Assembly (NCBI RefSeq): GCF_009742725.1
Contig: NZ_WPHG01000001.1
Location: forward strand, 966,001-1,030,000
DNA from: Nitratireductor arenosus
GTDB lineage: Bacteria; Pseudomonadota; Alphaproteobacteria; Rhizobiales; Rhizobiaceae
DNA length: 64,000 nucleotides
Direction of reading: 5' to 3'
Part shown: positions 8,439 through 17,075 of the stretch, in pieces
Position numbering within the stretch: position 1 is the first letter of the stretch
How the letters are laid out: each line of letters starts with the position of its first letter
The notes under the pieces: model-generated
Told to the model about the DNA's origin: nothing
Seen by the model: the letters and a program-made list of their open reading frames with translations, nothing else
Databases searched by the model: none
Position numbers and translations under genes: made by a program

Positions 8439-10010
8439 ATGGTGAAACCGCCCAAAATCCGGCATTCGAAAGGGCGTCGCGATCCCATGACCATCGACCT
8501 CGAGCCGGACGACGTGAAACGCGACGGCCAGGGCGCGGCCAAGGACACCAAAGCCGGTGCATCGGCGTCAGCCGGAAAAACCGCCGCCGACAAACCCGGC
8601 AAGGACGACGCATCGACGGGCGCCGCGACGCCCGTCGACAGCGGCCGCACCGCAAGCGCCAAAGCCGCCGACGACAAGACCGCCAGTGTCAAGACCGACG
8701 ACGCCGGCAAGACCGGCGCACGGGACAAGACGGCCGCCAAAAGCGACGAGGGCGGCAAGGGCGGCCCCAAATCCGCCACGCCCGAACACGGCACGACCGG
8801 TGCCGCGCCCGCCGGCAAGACCGGCGAGGCGCGCGCTTTCGGCCGCGACGGCACCGCCACGGTGAAACCGGCGCCGGGAGGCGGCACGCCCCCGCCGGCG
8901 AAGTCCGACGAAAAACCGAAACGGCGCGGCAGCCTATCTCTGGTCGGCGCCGGGCTGATCGGCGGCATTGTCGTGCTCGCTGGCGCCGGCGGTCTGCAAT
9001 ATGCAGGCCTTCTGCCGGCACCGGGTGCCGCCCAGCCCGAAGACGGCGCTCTCGACACGATCCGGGCCGAGCTCGCCGCCTTGCGGCAAGAGGTCGAGGC
9101 CGGCGCCGGGCAGGGCCAGGGCGCGGCGGCCGAAGCGCTCGCGGCGGCCGAGGCGCAAATCGAAGAGCTTTCCGGACGGTTGCAGACGCTCAGCGAGCAG
9201 GTCGCCACCATCCAGTCCTCGATCGCCTCTGGCGGCGCCGGCGAGGAAGCCGCCCTGCAAACGCTCGACGCGCGGCTGAAAGCGCTGGAGGAAACGGTGG
9301 CCGGCCTCGCAGACGGATCCGGCATGGGCCAGCCGCCACCCCTCGACGCCCTGAACGAGAGACTTGCGGCCCTCGATGCCGCATTGGCGAAAGCGAACGA
9401 GGCGGTCGCGCGCGCCGAGGCGAGCGGGGTCTCCAACGCCGAAAAGCTCGCCGCCATCGAAACCGAGATCGCGGCGCTAACGGAACGGGTCGACGCGCAG
9501 GCGGCCAATCCGAAGATCGCGCTGGCGATCGCCGCGGCCGGGCTCAAATCGGCGATCGACCGTGGCGTGCCGTTCATGACCGAACTGGAGACCTATGCGG
9601 CCATCGCCCCCGACACGCCCGAAATCGCCGCGCTGCGCGCGCTGGCCGCCACCGGCGTACCGACGCGCGCCCAGATCGAGCGGGAACTGGGTGACGCCGC
9701 CAATCGCATGGTCGCGGCCGCCGCGCCGGCCGATGCCGATGCGGGGTTTTTCGAGCGGCTTCTGGCGAGCCTGCAATCGCTGGTCAAGGTACGGCCGATC
9801 GGCGAGGTTGAAGGCGAGGGCGCCGGCCCGACGGTCGCGCGCCTGGAAAGCGCGATCCGTGCCGGCGATTATGAAAAAGCGCTCGCCGAATTCGCCACCT
9901 TGCCCGATCCGGTCAAGGCCGCGGGCGCGGATTTCATCGCCAAGGTGGAAGCGCGGCACACCGCCGACACCTTGGTCGAAAAGGCGCTGTCGGGCGCGCT
10001 CAGGGCCTGA
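8439..10010 (+). CDS. Mitofilin (Mic60/COG4223) family inner-membrane protein
   Basis: 523 residues. Order seen: a cytoplasmic Lys/Ala/Asp/Thr-rich low-complexity region (about 10-165), one transmembrane helix (GLIGGIVVLAGAGGLQYAGL, about 170-190), a long Ala/Glu/Gln coiled coil (about 205-360), and a C-terminal mitofilin-type domain (about 395-520) with IAAAGLKSAIDRGVPF, ETYA, FFERLLASLQSLVKVRPIG and FATLP. Alphaproteobacterial Mic60 homologues are known to lie in the hem cluster and shape intracytoplasmic or inner membranes. The start ATG is chosen because GGAG precedes it by 6 bases; an in-frame ATG at 8388 has none. Confidence 0.9.
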   Translation: MVKPPKIRHSKGRRDPMTIDLEPDDVKRDGQGAAKDTKAGASASAGKTAADKPGKDDASTGAATPVDSGRTASAKAADDKTASVKTDDAGKTGARDKTAAKSDEGGKGGPKSATPEHGTTGAAPAGKTGEARAFGRDGTATVKPAPGGGTPPPAKSDEKPKRRGSLSLVGAGLIGGIVVLAGAGGLQYAGLLPAPGAAQPEDGALDTIRAELAALRQEVEAGAGQGQGAAAEALAAAEAQIEELSGRLQTLSEQVATIQSSIASGGAGEEAALQTLDARLKALEETVAGLADGSGMGQPPPLDALNERLAALDAALAKANEAVARAEASGVSNAEKLAAIETEIAALTERVDAQAANPKIALAIAAAGLKSAIDRGVPFMTELETYAAIAPDTPEIAALRALAATGVPTRAQIERELGDAANRMVAAAAPADADAGFFERLLASLQSLVKVRPIGEVEGEGAGPTVARLESAIRAGDYEKALAEFATLPDPVKAAGADFIAKVEARHTADTLVEKALSGALRA

Positions 10011-10025
10011 GCGGAGGCATAGTCG

Positions 10026-11705
10026 ATGATCCGTATTCTCCTCTTCCTGCTCGTCGTCTTCGCGCTCGGCCTCGGCTTCTCGTGGCTGGCCGAGCGTCCC
10101 GGCGAGCTTGTGGTGACATTCGCCGGTTATCAATATGAAGTCTCGCTGATGGTCGCCGCGATCATCGTCACCGCGCTGGTGGCGGCGGTGATGATCCTGT
10201 GGTGGCTCCTGAAGGCGATCTGGACCAGCCCGCAGACGGTGGCGCGCTATTTTCGCGTCCGGCGCCGCGACCGCGGCTATCAGGCCCTGTCGACCGGCAT
10301 GATCGCGGCCGGCGCGGGCGATGCCGGGCTGGCGCGCACCAAGAAGCGCGAGGCGATGAAACTGATCAGCGCCGACCAGGAGCCGCTGATACACCTGCTC
10401 GACGCCCAGGCCTCGCTGCTGGAAGGCAATCACGAGGACGCGCGGCGCAAGTTCGAGGCCATGCTGGACGATCCCGAGATGCGCATACTCGGCCTGCGCG
10501 GGCTTTATCTGGAGGCGCAGCGGCTCGGCGACCGGGAGGCCGCGCAACATTATGCCGGCCGGGCGGCCGAGATCGCTCCGCAGCTCGGCTGGGCGTCCAA
10601 TGCCGCGCTCGAGGCGCGCACGGCGGCCGGCGACTGGGACGGCGCGCTGGGGATCCTGGAGGCGCGCCGGTCGACGAAGCAAATCGAGCCCGACGAGGCC
10701 AAACGCAAGCGCGCCGTGCTTTTGACCGCCAAGGCGATGGACGTGCTCGACCGCGATCCGCTCGCGGCCAAGAACGCCGCCCTGGAGGCCAACCGGCTTG
10801 CGCCGGACCTAGTGCCGGCGGCAGTCATCGCCGCCAAGGCGCTGTTTCGCCAGGACGATCTGCGCAAGGGGTCCAAGGTGCTGGAAACCGCATGGCGCAA
10901 GACCGCCCACCCCGATATCGCCGCGACCTATGTCTACGCCCGGCACGGCGATTCGGTCATGGACCGGCTCGCGCGCGCCAAGAAACTGCGTTCGCAGCGC
11001 CAGAACAATGCCGAATCCGCCCTGACTGTCGCCCGTGCCGCCCTCGAGGCGGGCGAACTCGACCTCGCCCGCGAGACGGCCGAGGAAGCCATGCGCATCG
11101 AGCCCCGCGAGGCCGTGTTCCTGCTTCTGGCCGATATCGAGGAAGCCCTGACCGGCGACGAGGGCCGCATCCGGCAATGGCTGGCGCGCGCGGTTCGCGC
11201 GCCGCGCGACCCGGCCTGGGTCGCCGATGGCGTGGTCTCGGAACGCTGGGCGCCGGTTTCCCCGGTGACCGGCAAGCTCGACATGTTCGAATGGCGACCG
11301 CCGGTGGAAAAGACCGCCGGCCTCCTTGAGCAGGAAAGACAGGAAGAGGACGAGCTGCGCAAGCCCTTGCTGGCCGCCCCCGTCGCGCCGGTGCCCGTCG
11401 CGGCCCCCGAACCGGACGCCGCCGGGAATGGCGAGGCGATCGAAGAGGCCGAGCTGGTGGCCGCGACACCGGTAAGCGAAACGCCGCCGCCTACGGAGAA
11501 GTCTGGCGAGGAAACCACCGACAGCGCGAAGGCCGACCCGCCCGAGGAGGCGCCGCAACCGCCGCCGCCGACGCACGCGGCCGCCAATGACGACGCCTGG
11601 CCCAAGGAACCCGACGGCGCCGCCATGCCGCAACCCGACGACCCCGGCGTCGACCCCGAGGACGCTGAAGGGGATGCACGCTCGAAGCGGTTCAAACTGT
11701 TTTGA
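10026..11705 (+). CDS. hemY: HemY-type TPR membrane protein of haem biosynthesis
   Basis: 559 residues. Two N-terminal transmembrane helices (about 3-20 and 40-66) flank a short loop, followed by IWTSPQTVARYFRVRRRDRGYQALSTGMIAAGAGD, the conserved HemY_N core. TPR-like helical repeats run to about residue 400, with RWAPVSPVTGKLDMFEWRPP near 420. The last 130 residues are an acidic, Pro/Glu-rich, probably disordered tail. The role in haem synthesis is known mainly from genetics. It is this HemY, not the oxygen-dependent protoporphyrinogen oxidase that shares the name. 15 bp after the mitofilin gene. Confidence 0.92.
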   Translation: MIRILLFLLVVFALGLGFSWLAERPGELVVTFAGYQYEVSLMVAAIIVTALVAAVMILWWLLKAIWTSPQTVARYFRVRRRDRGYQALSTGMIAAGAGDAGLARTKKREAMKLISADQEPLIHLLDAQASLLEGNHEDARRKFEAMLDDPEMRILGLRGLYLEAQRLGDREAAQHYAGRAAEIAPQLGWASNAALEARTAAGDWDGALGILEARRSTKQIEPDEAKRKRAVLLTAKAMDVLDRDPLAAKNAALEANRLAPDLVPAAVIAAKALFRQDDLRKGSKVLETAWRKTAHPDIAATYVYARHGDSVMDRLARAKKLRSQRQNNAESALTVARAALEAGELDLARETAEEAMRIEPREAVFLLLADIEEALTGDEGRIRQWLARAVRAPRDPAWVADGVVSERWAPVSPVTGKLDMFEWRPPVEKTAGLLEQERQEEDELRKPLLAAPVAPVPVAAPEPDAAGNGEAIEEAELVAATPVSETPPPTEKSGEETTDSAKADPPEEAPQPPPPTHAAANDDAWPKEPDGAAMPQPDDPGVDPEDAEGDARSKRFKLF

Positions 11706-11879
11706 GCGACCCTGATCGACGCGACTTGCGGGCCGTGACAAGGATGATGGTGTGAGTGCGCCTCGTCCCCCGCCGCAGCTTGCGGGTTCTTCCGCCTGCT
11801 GTCGCGAAGAGGGCAGGATGAGGGGGCCTCCCGACGATGACCCTGATTGGCATGACGTGTTCGCGAACCGGAGATTTGG

Positions 11880-12365
11880 ATGTTCGACCGGCTGATTTCA
11901 TTCCTGCAGCAACTGCCCGGCGACACAGCCGATAAGGCCGAGGCAGAAGCCGATCGCGACGATCCGCGTATCGCCGCGGCCGCGCTCCTCATTCACTTGA
12001 TGGATGCCGACGGGGTGCGTCTCGACACCGAACGCGCCAAACTCTCCGAAGCGCTGAACCGGGCCTATGGCCTCGCCGGACGCGACCGCGACGCCTTCAT
12101 CGCCCGCGCGGAAAAGGTCGAGCGCGAATCGGTCGACCTCTACGCTTTCACCAGCGTTTTGAAACGCAATCTGGACGAACAGGCCCGCATCGAATTCATC
12201 GGCATCATGTGGGAGATGGTGTTCGCCGATGGCGAACTCAGCGAGCTGGAGGACAATATCGTCTGGCGCGTCGCCGAGCTGATCGGCGTCGAGCGCCGTG
12301 ACCGGATCGCGATGCGCCAGCGCGTCGACCCGCAAAAGACGATGGGTGACGCCGACGATGAATGA
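11880..12365 (+). CDS. TerB-family protein
   Basis: 161 residues, all-helical TerB/DjlA-like domain. Seen: LLIHLMDADGVRLDTERAKL with acidic residues like the TerB metal-binding set, then the second repeat GIMWEMVFADGELSELEDNIVWRVAELIGVE. The family is linked to tellurite resistance and stress, but this rhizobial single-domain form has no assigned function. The stop overlaps the amidotransferase start by 8 bp, so the two are coupled. It follows hemY after a 174-bp gap in which I see nothing. Confidence 0.88.
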   Translation: MFDRLISFLQQLPGDTADKAEAEADRDDPRIAAAALLIHLMDADGVRLDTERAKLSEALNRAYGLAGRDRDAFIARAEKVERESVDLYAFTSVLKRNLDEQARIEFIGIMWEMVFADGELSELEDNIVWRVAELIGVERRDRIAMRQRVDPQKTMGDADDE

Positions 12366-13113
12366 CGGTGCGACGCGCCGCCGGCGCGTAGACGGACAAA
12401 AGTCCAGGATCCTGATCGTGATGCATCAGGAAATGTCGAGCCCGGGTCGTGTCGGCCACCTGCTTCTGGAGGCCGGCTTCGAGCTCGACGAGCGCCGTCC
12501 CCCGCTTGGCGATCCGCTGCCCGAAACGCTCGCCGATCATGCCGGCGTGGTCATGTTCGGCGGACCGATGAGCGCCAACGACCCCGACGAATTCGTGCTG
12601 CGCGAAACCGAATGGCTAAAAGTGCCGCTATCGGAAAACAAGCCTTTTCTCGGCATTTGTCTCGGGGCGCAGATGCTGGTCAACCATCTCGGCGGCAAGG
12701 TGGAAGGCCATCAGACGGGACTGGTCGAGATCGGCTGGTATCCGTTGCAGCCGACGGAGGCCGGCCGCGAGCTGATGGCCTGGCCCGAGATGGTCTATCA
12801 GTTCCACCGCGAGGGCTTTTCGCTGCCGCGCGACGCGACCTTGCTCGCAACCGCGCAAGCCTACGCCAACCAGGCGTTCCGCTACGGCGAGAACGCCTGG
12901 GGCGTCCAGTTCCACGCCGAACTGACCCGCGTGATGATGCAGCGCTGGGTGGTACGGGGCGCGCACCGCTTCTCCCTGCCCGGCGCCCAGCAGGGCCGCG
13001 ACCATCTCGGCGGCCGGCTGATCTGGGACATGCATCTGAAGCGCTGGCTGGTCGAGTTTCTCGACCTGATCTTTCACAGCCCGCGGCTTCATCGCGACGA
13101 CCGGGCCGGCTGA
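12358..13113 (+). CDS. Class I glutamine amidotransferase-like protein
   Basis: 251 residues of a GATase1 (GMP synthase-like) domain. Seen: ILIVMHQEMSSPGRVGHLL, VVMFGGPMSANDPDEF, nucleophile elbow PFLGICLGAQMLVNHLGG with Cys near residue 102, and GVQFHAELT with the catalytic His followed by Glu two residues on, so the Cys-His-Glu triad looks intact. No synthetase domain is fused or adjacent. The acceptor is unknown; relatives hydrolyse gamma-glutamyl compounds or glutamine. The ATG at 12358 overlaps the end of terB; a longer frame from 12298 would lie inside terB. Confidence 0.9.
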   Translation: MNDGATRRRRVDGQKSRILIVMHQEMSSPGRVGHLLLEAGFELDERRPPLGDPLPETLADHAGVVMFGGPMSANDPDEFVLRETEWLKVPLSENKPFLGICLGAQMLVNHLGGKVEGHQTGLVEIGWYPLQPTEAGRELMAWPEMVYQFHREGFSLPRDATLLATAQAYANQAFRYGENAWGVQFHAELTRVMMQRWVVRGAHRFSLPGAQQGRDHLGGRLIWDMHLKRWLVEFLDLIFHSPRLHRDDRAG

Positions 13114-13375
13114 AGCGCGGCACGTCGATCGCGGCCGCGGCGTCCACGGCGGCGGGACGGGAACCGCCGCGTCCGCCCGATGCTCCCTCAACAATCCGAC
13201 GACCTACTCGTCGGCGAAGCGGCCGCGTTTCACGTTCTGCTCCTCCGGTTCGCCACAACGATTTCGTTCCAGTTCAAACCCAGAAAGGACAACGTCAGCG
13301 GAAAAGCGGCGGCAACCGGCCCGGTACCATCCGCCCGGGCTGCACGAGGTCGCACGCTATCGATCTTGCCGTCAG

Positions 13376-14146
13376 CTATCGGATCGAGAGCGGTACCGAA
13401 AACCCGATCGTTGCATAGAAGCCATCCGATTGGCCCGGTTCCAGTTCGTCCTGGTACCCAGCGGAGACCACCATGCTCAACGATCCGAAAACCGGGATGT
13501 CGCCGACGAAAGCCCCGTAGCGCAAAGTCGCCTGACTCCCTTCGTCGTCGAAAACGGTAAACTCGGGCCCGAAACGCAAGACCGGTGTCTTGTAGCCAAC
13601 TTTGGCGTGGCCATAGATCTGGTTGTGGGCCGTCGAGAACGAGCCGTAGGATTGAACATAAAGCGCATTCACGCGCTTGGTCTCAAACCCATATTGGACG
13701 ATAGCGCCCAGCTCATCGCCATCGGTTACGCTGCCCGGCGGAGTCTCGTCGTTGCGGACGTAGTTGGCGCCGCCAGCCACGGTGAAATAGTACCCTGGCG
13801 CATGCCATTGGTAACCGAGAAGCAGTGATCCGTAGAAGGATTTCGAATCAGACAGTACATCATCGGTCCTTGAGAAACCGAGACCGCTCGTCAGCGTCCA
13901 TCCCGACGTAGCGATATCCCCATTCAGGGCGGTGACGAACCCCGCATCGATGCCATATCCATCCTTGCCAGAGCGGCTGAGGCCGAGATCGGCGCCCCAA
14001 TAGATGACCGTATCAAACACGGGAGTATCGGCCATTCTATCGTCAGGCGTCGTATCGGCGGCATAGCTTGTGGCGGAAAGCAGGATTGCGGCCACCAACC
14101 CTGAACTGAGTCCGATAATCGGCTTGGCTTCTGCAAATATTTTCAT
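13376..14146 (-). CDS. bcsS: BcsS-like outer-membrane beta-barrel protein
   Basis: 256 residues. A signal peptide (about 1-28, hydrophobic IIGLSSGLVAAILLSATSYA) precedes a body of alternating beta strands rich in Tyr, Gly and Ser with an aromatic-free SVPLSIR end. It resembles the cellulose biosynthesis BcsS family of rhizobia: FDTVIYWGADLGLSRSGKDGYGIDAGFV, SFYGSLLLGYQW, HAKVGYK, FGPEFTVF. ATG at 14146 has GGGGGCAG just before it. No cellulose synthase (bcsA/B) is in the window. Convergent with the amidotransferase gene; the 262-bp gap between them shows no gene. Confidence 0.75.
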   Translation of the reverse strand: MKIFAEAKPIIGLSSGLVAAILLSATSYAADTTPDDRMADTPVFDTVIYWGADLGLSRSGKDGYGIDAGFVTALNGDIATSGWTLTSGLGFSRTDDVLSDSKSFYGSLLLGYQWHAPGYYFTVAGGANYVRNDETPPGSVTDGDELGAIVQYGFETKRVNALYVQSYGSFSTAHNQIYGHAKVGYKTPVLRFGPEFTVFDDEGSQATLRYGAFVGDIPVFGSLSMVVSAGYQDELEPGQSDGFYATIGFSVPLSIR

Positions 14147-14169
14147 GCTGCCCCCGGGTCCATGAATAC

Positions 14170-14218
14170 CTGTTTTCCTAAACAGACCCGATTGCTCGGC
14201 GACTGTTTCACCAAACAC
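14170..14218. promoter_or_regulatory. Two similar dyads in the bcsS upstream region
   Basis: CTGTTT-TCCT-AAACAG at 14170-14185 and CTGTTT-CACC-AAACAC at 14203-14218. The first is a perfect 6-4-6 inverted repeat and the second has one mismatch. Centre-to-centre spacing is 33 bp, about three helical turns, and the pair lies 24-72 bp upstream of the bcsS start. This suggests a dimeric regulator binding two sites on one DNA face; the regulator is unknown. Confidence 0.4.
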
Positions 14219-14352
14219 TGGCACATACGCGATGCGATCCCGACAATTCGGAACCTCGTGACGGGCTCCGCTCCCAACGCCAGCGGGAAAAACCTGTCGG
14301 TTGTCGTCCTGTCCGGCCGCGCGGATTGCCAGCGCCTGTTCCACGTCTTTCC

Positions 14353-15978
14353 TCATTGGCTGTGAGAGACGGCCTGCGCTCCACCGCGCCGAACGATCCA
14401 GCCTTGCCCGTCACAGGCCTCCGCGACAGCGCCCCACACCTCTTTCCCGTGGGAAATCGATGCGAAATGCCCCGCACCTTTGACGATGCGTTGAACGCCC
14501 CGCAGCGGCGCCTTGAACATATCGATGACCTTCTCCGCCGACGTAAGCGGATCGTCCTCTCCATGAATGATCGAAAGCGGCACAGTCAGTTCCTCCGCGC
14601 TGATCTGTTCAGCCGTCATAACGCATCTGAAATCCTCGGCTATTCCGACGATCGAGGACACGTAGGTGGATGCAAACATGTCGTAGACGGCATAACCCGT
14701 ATACCGTCCGTCCAGGACAGAGAGATCGACCTTGCTCTTGGCGAAATGCGTACTGAGAATGTGCCGGCAGGTTTCGCTTTTGGAATAGAATTTCCGGTAT
14801 TCGAGGTTGACGAGCTTGAAGAGGAGCATATCGGATTTGAGATCGTGCATGCCTTTGTAGAACGAACTGCCTTCGTGCCAGGGATTGTCGGCAGGGCGGG
14901 CCAGATTGGTCGATAAGAGGATCACGCTGGAGAACAGGTGAGGATATTCAAGCGCCATCCTCAAAGCCAAGGCTCCACCGAGCGAATTCCCGATCAGCGG
15001 AAGCGGAGCCAGCCCTTCCTCCTCGACCATATAGGCGATTTCGCGAAGGCCAAGTTCGACGAGATCGCCCCGTTCAAACAGTGCGCCCAGCGGCCGCGAT
15101 TCCAGATAGCCGCTGCGAATTGGCACAAACAGCCGGATATTGTAGCGCTCGAGGAAACGAGCGATTCCTCTGAGAATCACCGGAAACATCATGCCATGCA
15201 CCATGACGACAGGGGTGCCTTCGATAGGTCCCCCGACGAGGTAGCGAAGAATCGCGCCCGAGCTGTGATGCCTGACAACGAGTTGCATGTCGTCATGTAG
15301 GTAACTGTCGGCAAAGGCAACGGCGGGTTCGCTGTGCTTCAGTTCGGAATCGCTGACGGACATCACGTGAACCAGTTGCCCCATAGCCTTCCGGACAAGA
15401 TCCTTCTGACCGGTGCAACGGAGCTTCCCGCAAGCGACTTTCGTCTGGGCGCGCTTGGTTTCGTAGGTGACCTCGTCCATCTCGGCCGCCTCTCGCAGTT
15501 CCAAGCCTCCCACCAGCTGAAACACCGTCCGTTTCTCGGATCTCGTCAGGTTTGCGCTACTGTTGAAAAGCTCCATGATTTCACCGAAAAGGTCGCTGGT
15601 GATCAGCAGTCCGCGAAGCCGCATGCCGGCCTTACCCTGCGCGTCGGAGAAACGGTAGGGAAGGAACCACAGGAACGACTCGTACTCGCGATTCCATTCC
15701 ATGAGGCCCGCGCTGAGGTCGCCGGAACTGGCGCGGGCGGCGAGCAGACTGATGCCGAAGTCGGACTGGTTGTTCGAAATAATCACCGTCGCAAGATCGG
15801 AAATGTCGCTGATGCCGCCCCGCAGAAAACGGCCTGAGAATTCGAACTCTGCCCAACGCACCTGGAATGCGTCAGGCTTGACTTGTTGCTTCATGCGCTC
15901 ATATAGCCGCCGGATAGCGAATTCGGCGTTTCGCTTCGGCAGAAGCGAGAAGACAGCATCGAGCGTCTCTTTTCTCAT
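14353..15978 (-). CDS. LuxR-type HTH / alpha-beta hydrolase fusion protein
   Basis: 541 residues. The N-terminal 140 are of unknown fold. Residues about 144-200 (LTRSEKRTVFQLVGGLELREAAE and on through KLRCTGQKDLVRKAM) match the LuxR/FixJ helix-turn-helix pattern, with a degenerate recognition stretch. Residues 225-530 form an alpha/beta hydrolase: VVMVHGMM oxyanion region, GNSLGG nucleophile Ser332, GEDDP acid at 475-476, GAGHF His504. The apparent triad is complete, so it may be an active esterase with DNA-binding capacity, or a sensor built on a hydrolase fold. ATG at 15978 overlaps the galE stop by 4 bp; upstream in-frame sequence lies inside galE. bcsS follows after 206 bp. Confidence 0.8.
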   Translation of the reverse strand: MRKETLDAVFSLLPKRNAEFAIRRLYERMKQQVKPDAFQVRWAEFEFSGRFLRGGISDISDLATVIISNNQSDFGISLLAARASSGDLSAGLMEWNREYESFLWFLPYRFSDAQGKAGMRLRGLLITSDLFGEIMELFNSSANLTRSEKRTVFQLVGGLELREAAEMDEVTYETKRAQTKVACGKLRCTGQKDLVRKAMGQLVHVMSVSDSELKHSEPAVAFADSYLHDDMQLVVRHHSSGAILRYLVGGPIEGTPVVMVHGMMFPVILRGIARFLERYNIRLFVPIRSGYLESRPLGALFERGDLVELGLREIAYMVEEEGLAPLPLIGNSLGGALALRMALEYPHLFSSVILLSTNLARPADNPWHEGSSFYKGMHDLKSDMLLFKLVNLEYRKFYSKSETCRHILSTHFAKSKVDLSVLDGRYTGYAVYDMFASTYVSSIVGIAEDFRCVMTAEQISAEELTVPLSIIHGEDDPLTSAEKVIDMFKAPLRGVQRIVKGAGHFASISHGKEVWGAVAEACDGQGWIVRRGGAQAVSHSQ

Positions 15979-17048
15979 CCCTTCACCCGCTCCCGATGGT
16001 TTCGGCGGACAAGCGTTCGCGGCGGGGTAGCGAACGGGGCCGGGCGAACGGAATGCCCTCTCGGTCTGATTGCCTGGCAGATTCCGTGGATGTCGTACCG
16101 CGGTACCCATTTCATCCGCATGGCCGCTCTTTCGACGTCGGCCCGGGAAACAGCCAAATCGCCCTTCCGAGGGGGGACGAAGGAGAATGGAACCCGCAAT
16201 CCGGTGGCTTCGTGGAAGGCTTCGAGGAACTCGAGGACCGACGTATCCTTGCCGCTGCCGAGATTGAAAATGTCGAAGGAAGGTGCCGCCGTTTCGGTGA
16301 ACGCCACCGCACGCAGATGCGCCTCCGCAATGTCCCGGATGTGAACGAAATCCCGTCGGCACGTGCCGTCCGCGGTCGGATATGTATTGCCGTAGATTTC
16401 GAGGTGAGATTCCAGCCCCGTGGCAACCCGGACCATGGCATCGGCAAGGGAATTTCCTCCGCTGTCCTCGATCTGGAGCGGATTGTCGAAAAACCGGTCA
16501 TGACCGCACGGATTGAAGTATCGAAGCACGATCGCCGTCCTGGCCTGGTAGCCGGTTTCGCCCCACTTACGTACAAGCCGCTCGGCCAGCGCTTTTGTCC
16601 ATCCGTAGGGAGAGCTGGGACTGGGCGGCAAATCCTCGCGAAAAGGACAGCGCTCCGAGGCTCCATAAACGGCTGCCGTCGAGGAGTAGATCACTCTTTT
16701 GCATCGACACGCCGATGCAGCGCTGAGAAGACTTGCCGTTCCCACAACATTGCATCGAAAATAGGCTTCCGGGCGCTCAAAGGACTCCTCAACAAGTTTC
16801 AGGCCGGCCATATGCACGATCGCATCCGGTTCATACTGCCGGAATATCTGTTCCAGATGGTCCGTTGCGCAGATATCGGCTTCGAAGAAACTGAAGTTCC
16901 GCTTGCCCAGTTCCGCGAGTTTCGAGATCGTCCGCATATGGCCGGTCGCCAAATTGTCGAGGACCGCCACGCCGTGGCCAAACTCCAGAAGAACCTTGGC
17001 CACGTGGGACCCGACATACCCGGCACCGCCAGTGAGAAGGATCTTCAT
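15975..17048 (-). CDS. galE: UDP-glucose 4-epimerase
   Basis: 357 residues, extended short-chain dehydrogenase. It interconverts UDP-glucose and UDP-galactose for polysaccharide synthesis. Seen: LLTGGAGYVGSHVAKVLLE, catalytic YSSTAAVYG and Y-x3-K in SPYGWTKALAE, VLRYFNPCGHD, and FNLGSGKDTSVLEFLEAF. The last 40 residues after MKWVPRYDI are Arg/Pro-rich and unlike a normal GalE end, so a late frameshift or simple divergence is possible. It is 27 bp after the unrecognised membrane protein gene, and the stop is coupled to the hydrolase-fusion gene. Confidence 0.93.
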   Translation of the reverse strand: MKILLTGGAGYVGSHVAKVLLEFGHGVAVLDNLATGHMRTISKLAELGKRNFSFFEADICATDHLEQIFRQYEPDAIVHMAGLKLVEESFERPEAYFRCNVVGTASLLSAASACRCKRVIYSSTAAVYGASERCPFREDLPPSPSSPYGWTKALAERLVRKWGETGYQARTAIVLRYFNPCGHDRFFDNPLQIEDSGGNSLADAMVRVATGLESHLEIYGNTYPTADGTCRRDFVHIRDIAEAHLRAVAFTETAAPSFDIFNLGSGKDTSVLEFLEAFHEATGLRVPFSFVPPRKGDLAVSRADVERAAMRMKWVPRYDIHGICQAIRPRGHSVRPAPFATPPRTLVRRNHRERVKG

Positions 17049-17075
17049 CGTATCGGCCGCCCCGTATTACACACC

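Noticed and set aside
13114-13375. A short gene in the gap between the amidotransferase and bcsS
   Set aside because: The only open frame (13180-13560, plus strand) is basic, motif-free and runs antisense into bcsS.
15979-16362. Upstream extension of the HTH-hydrolase fusion
   Set aside because: It lies within galE in another frame, has no ribosome site, and reads as Pro/Arg-rich noise. ATG 15978 is coupled to the galE stop.
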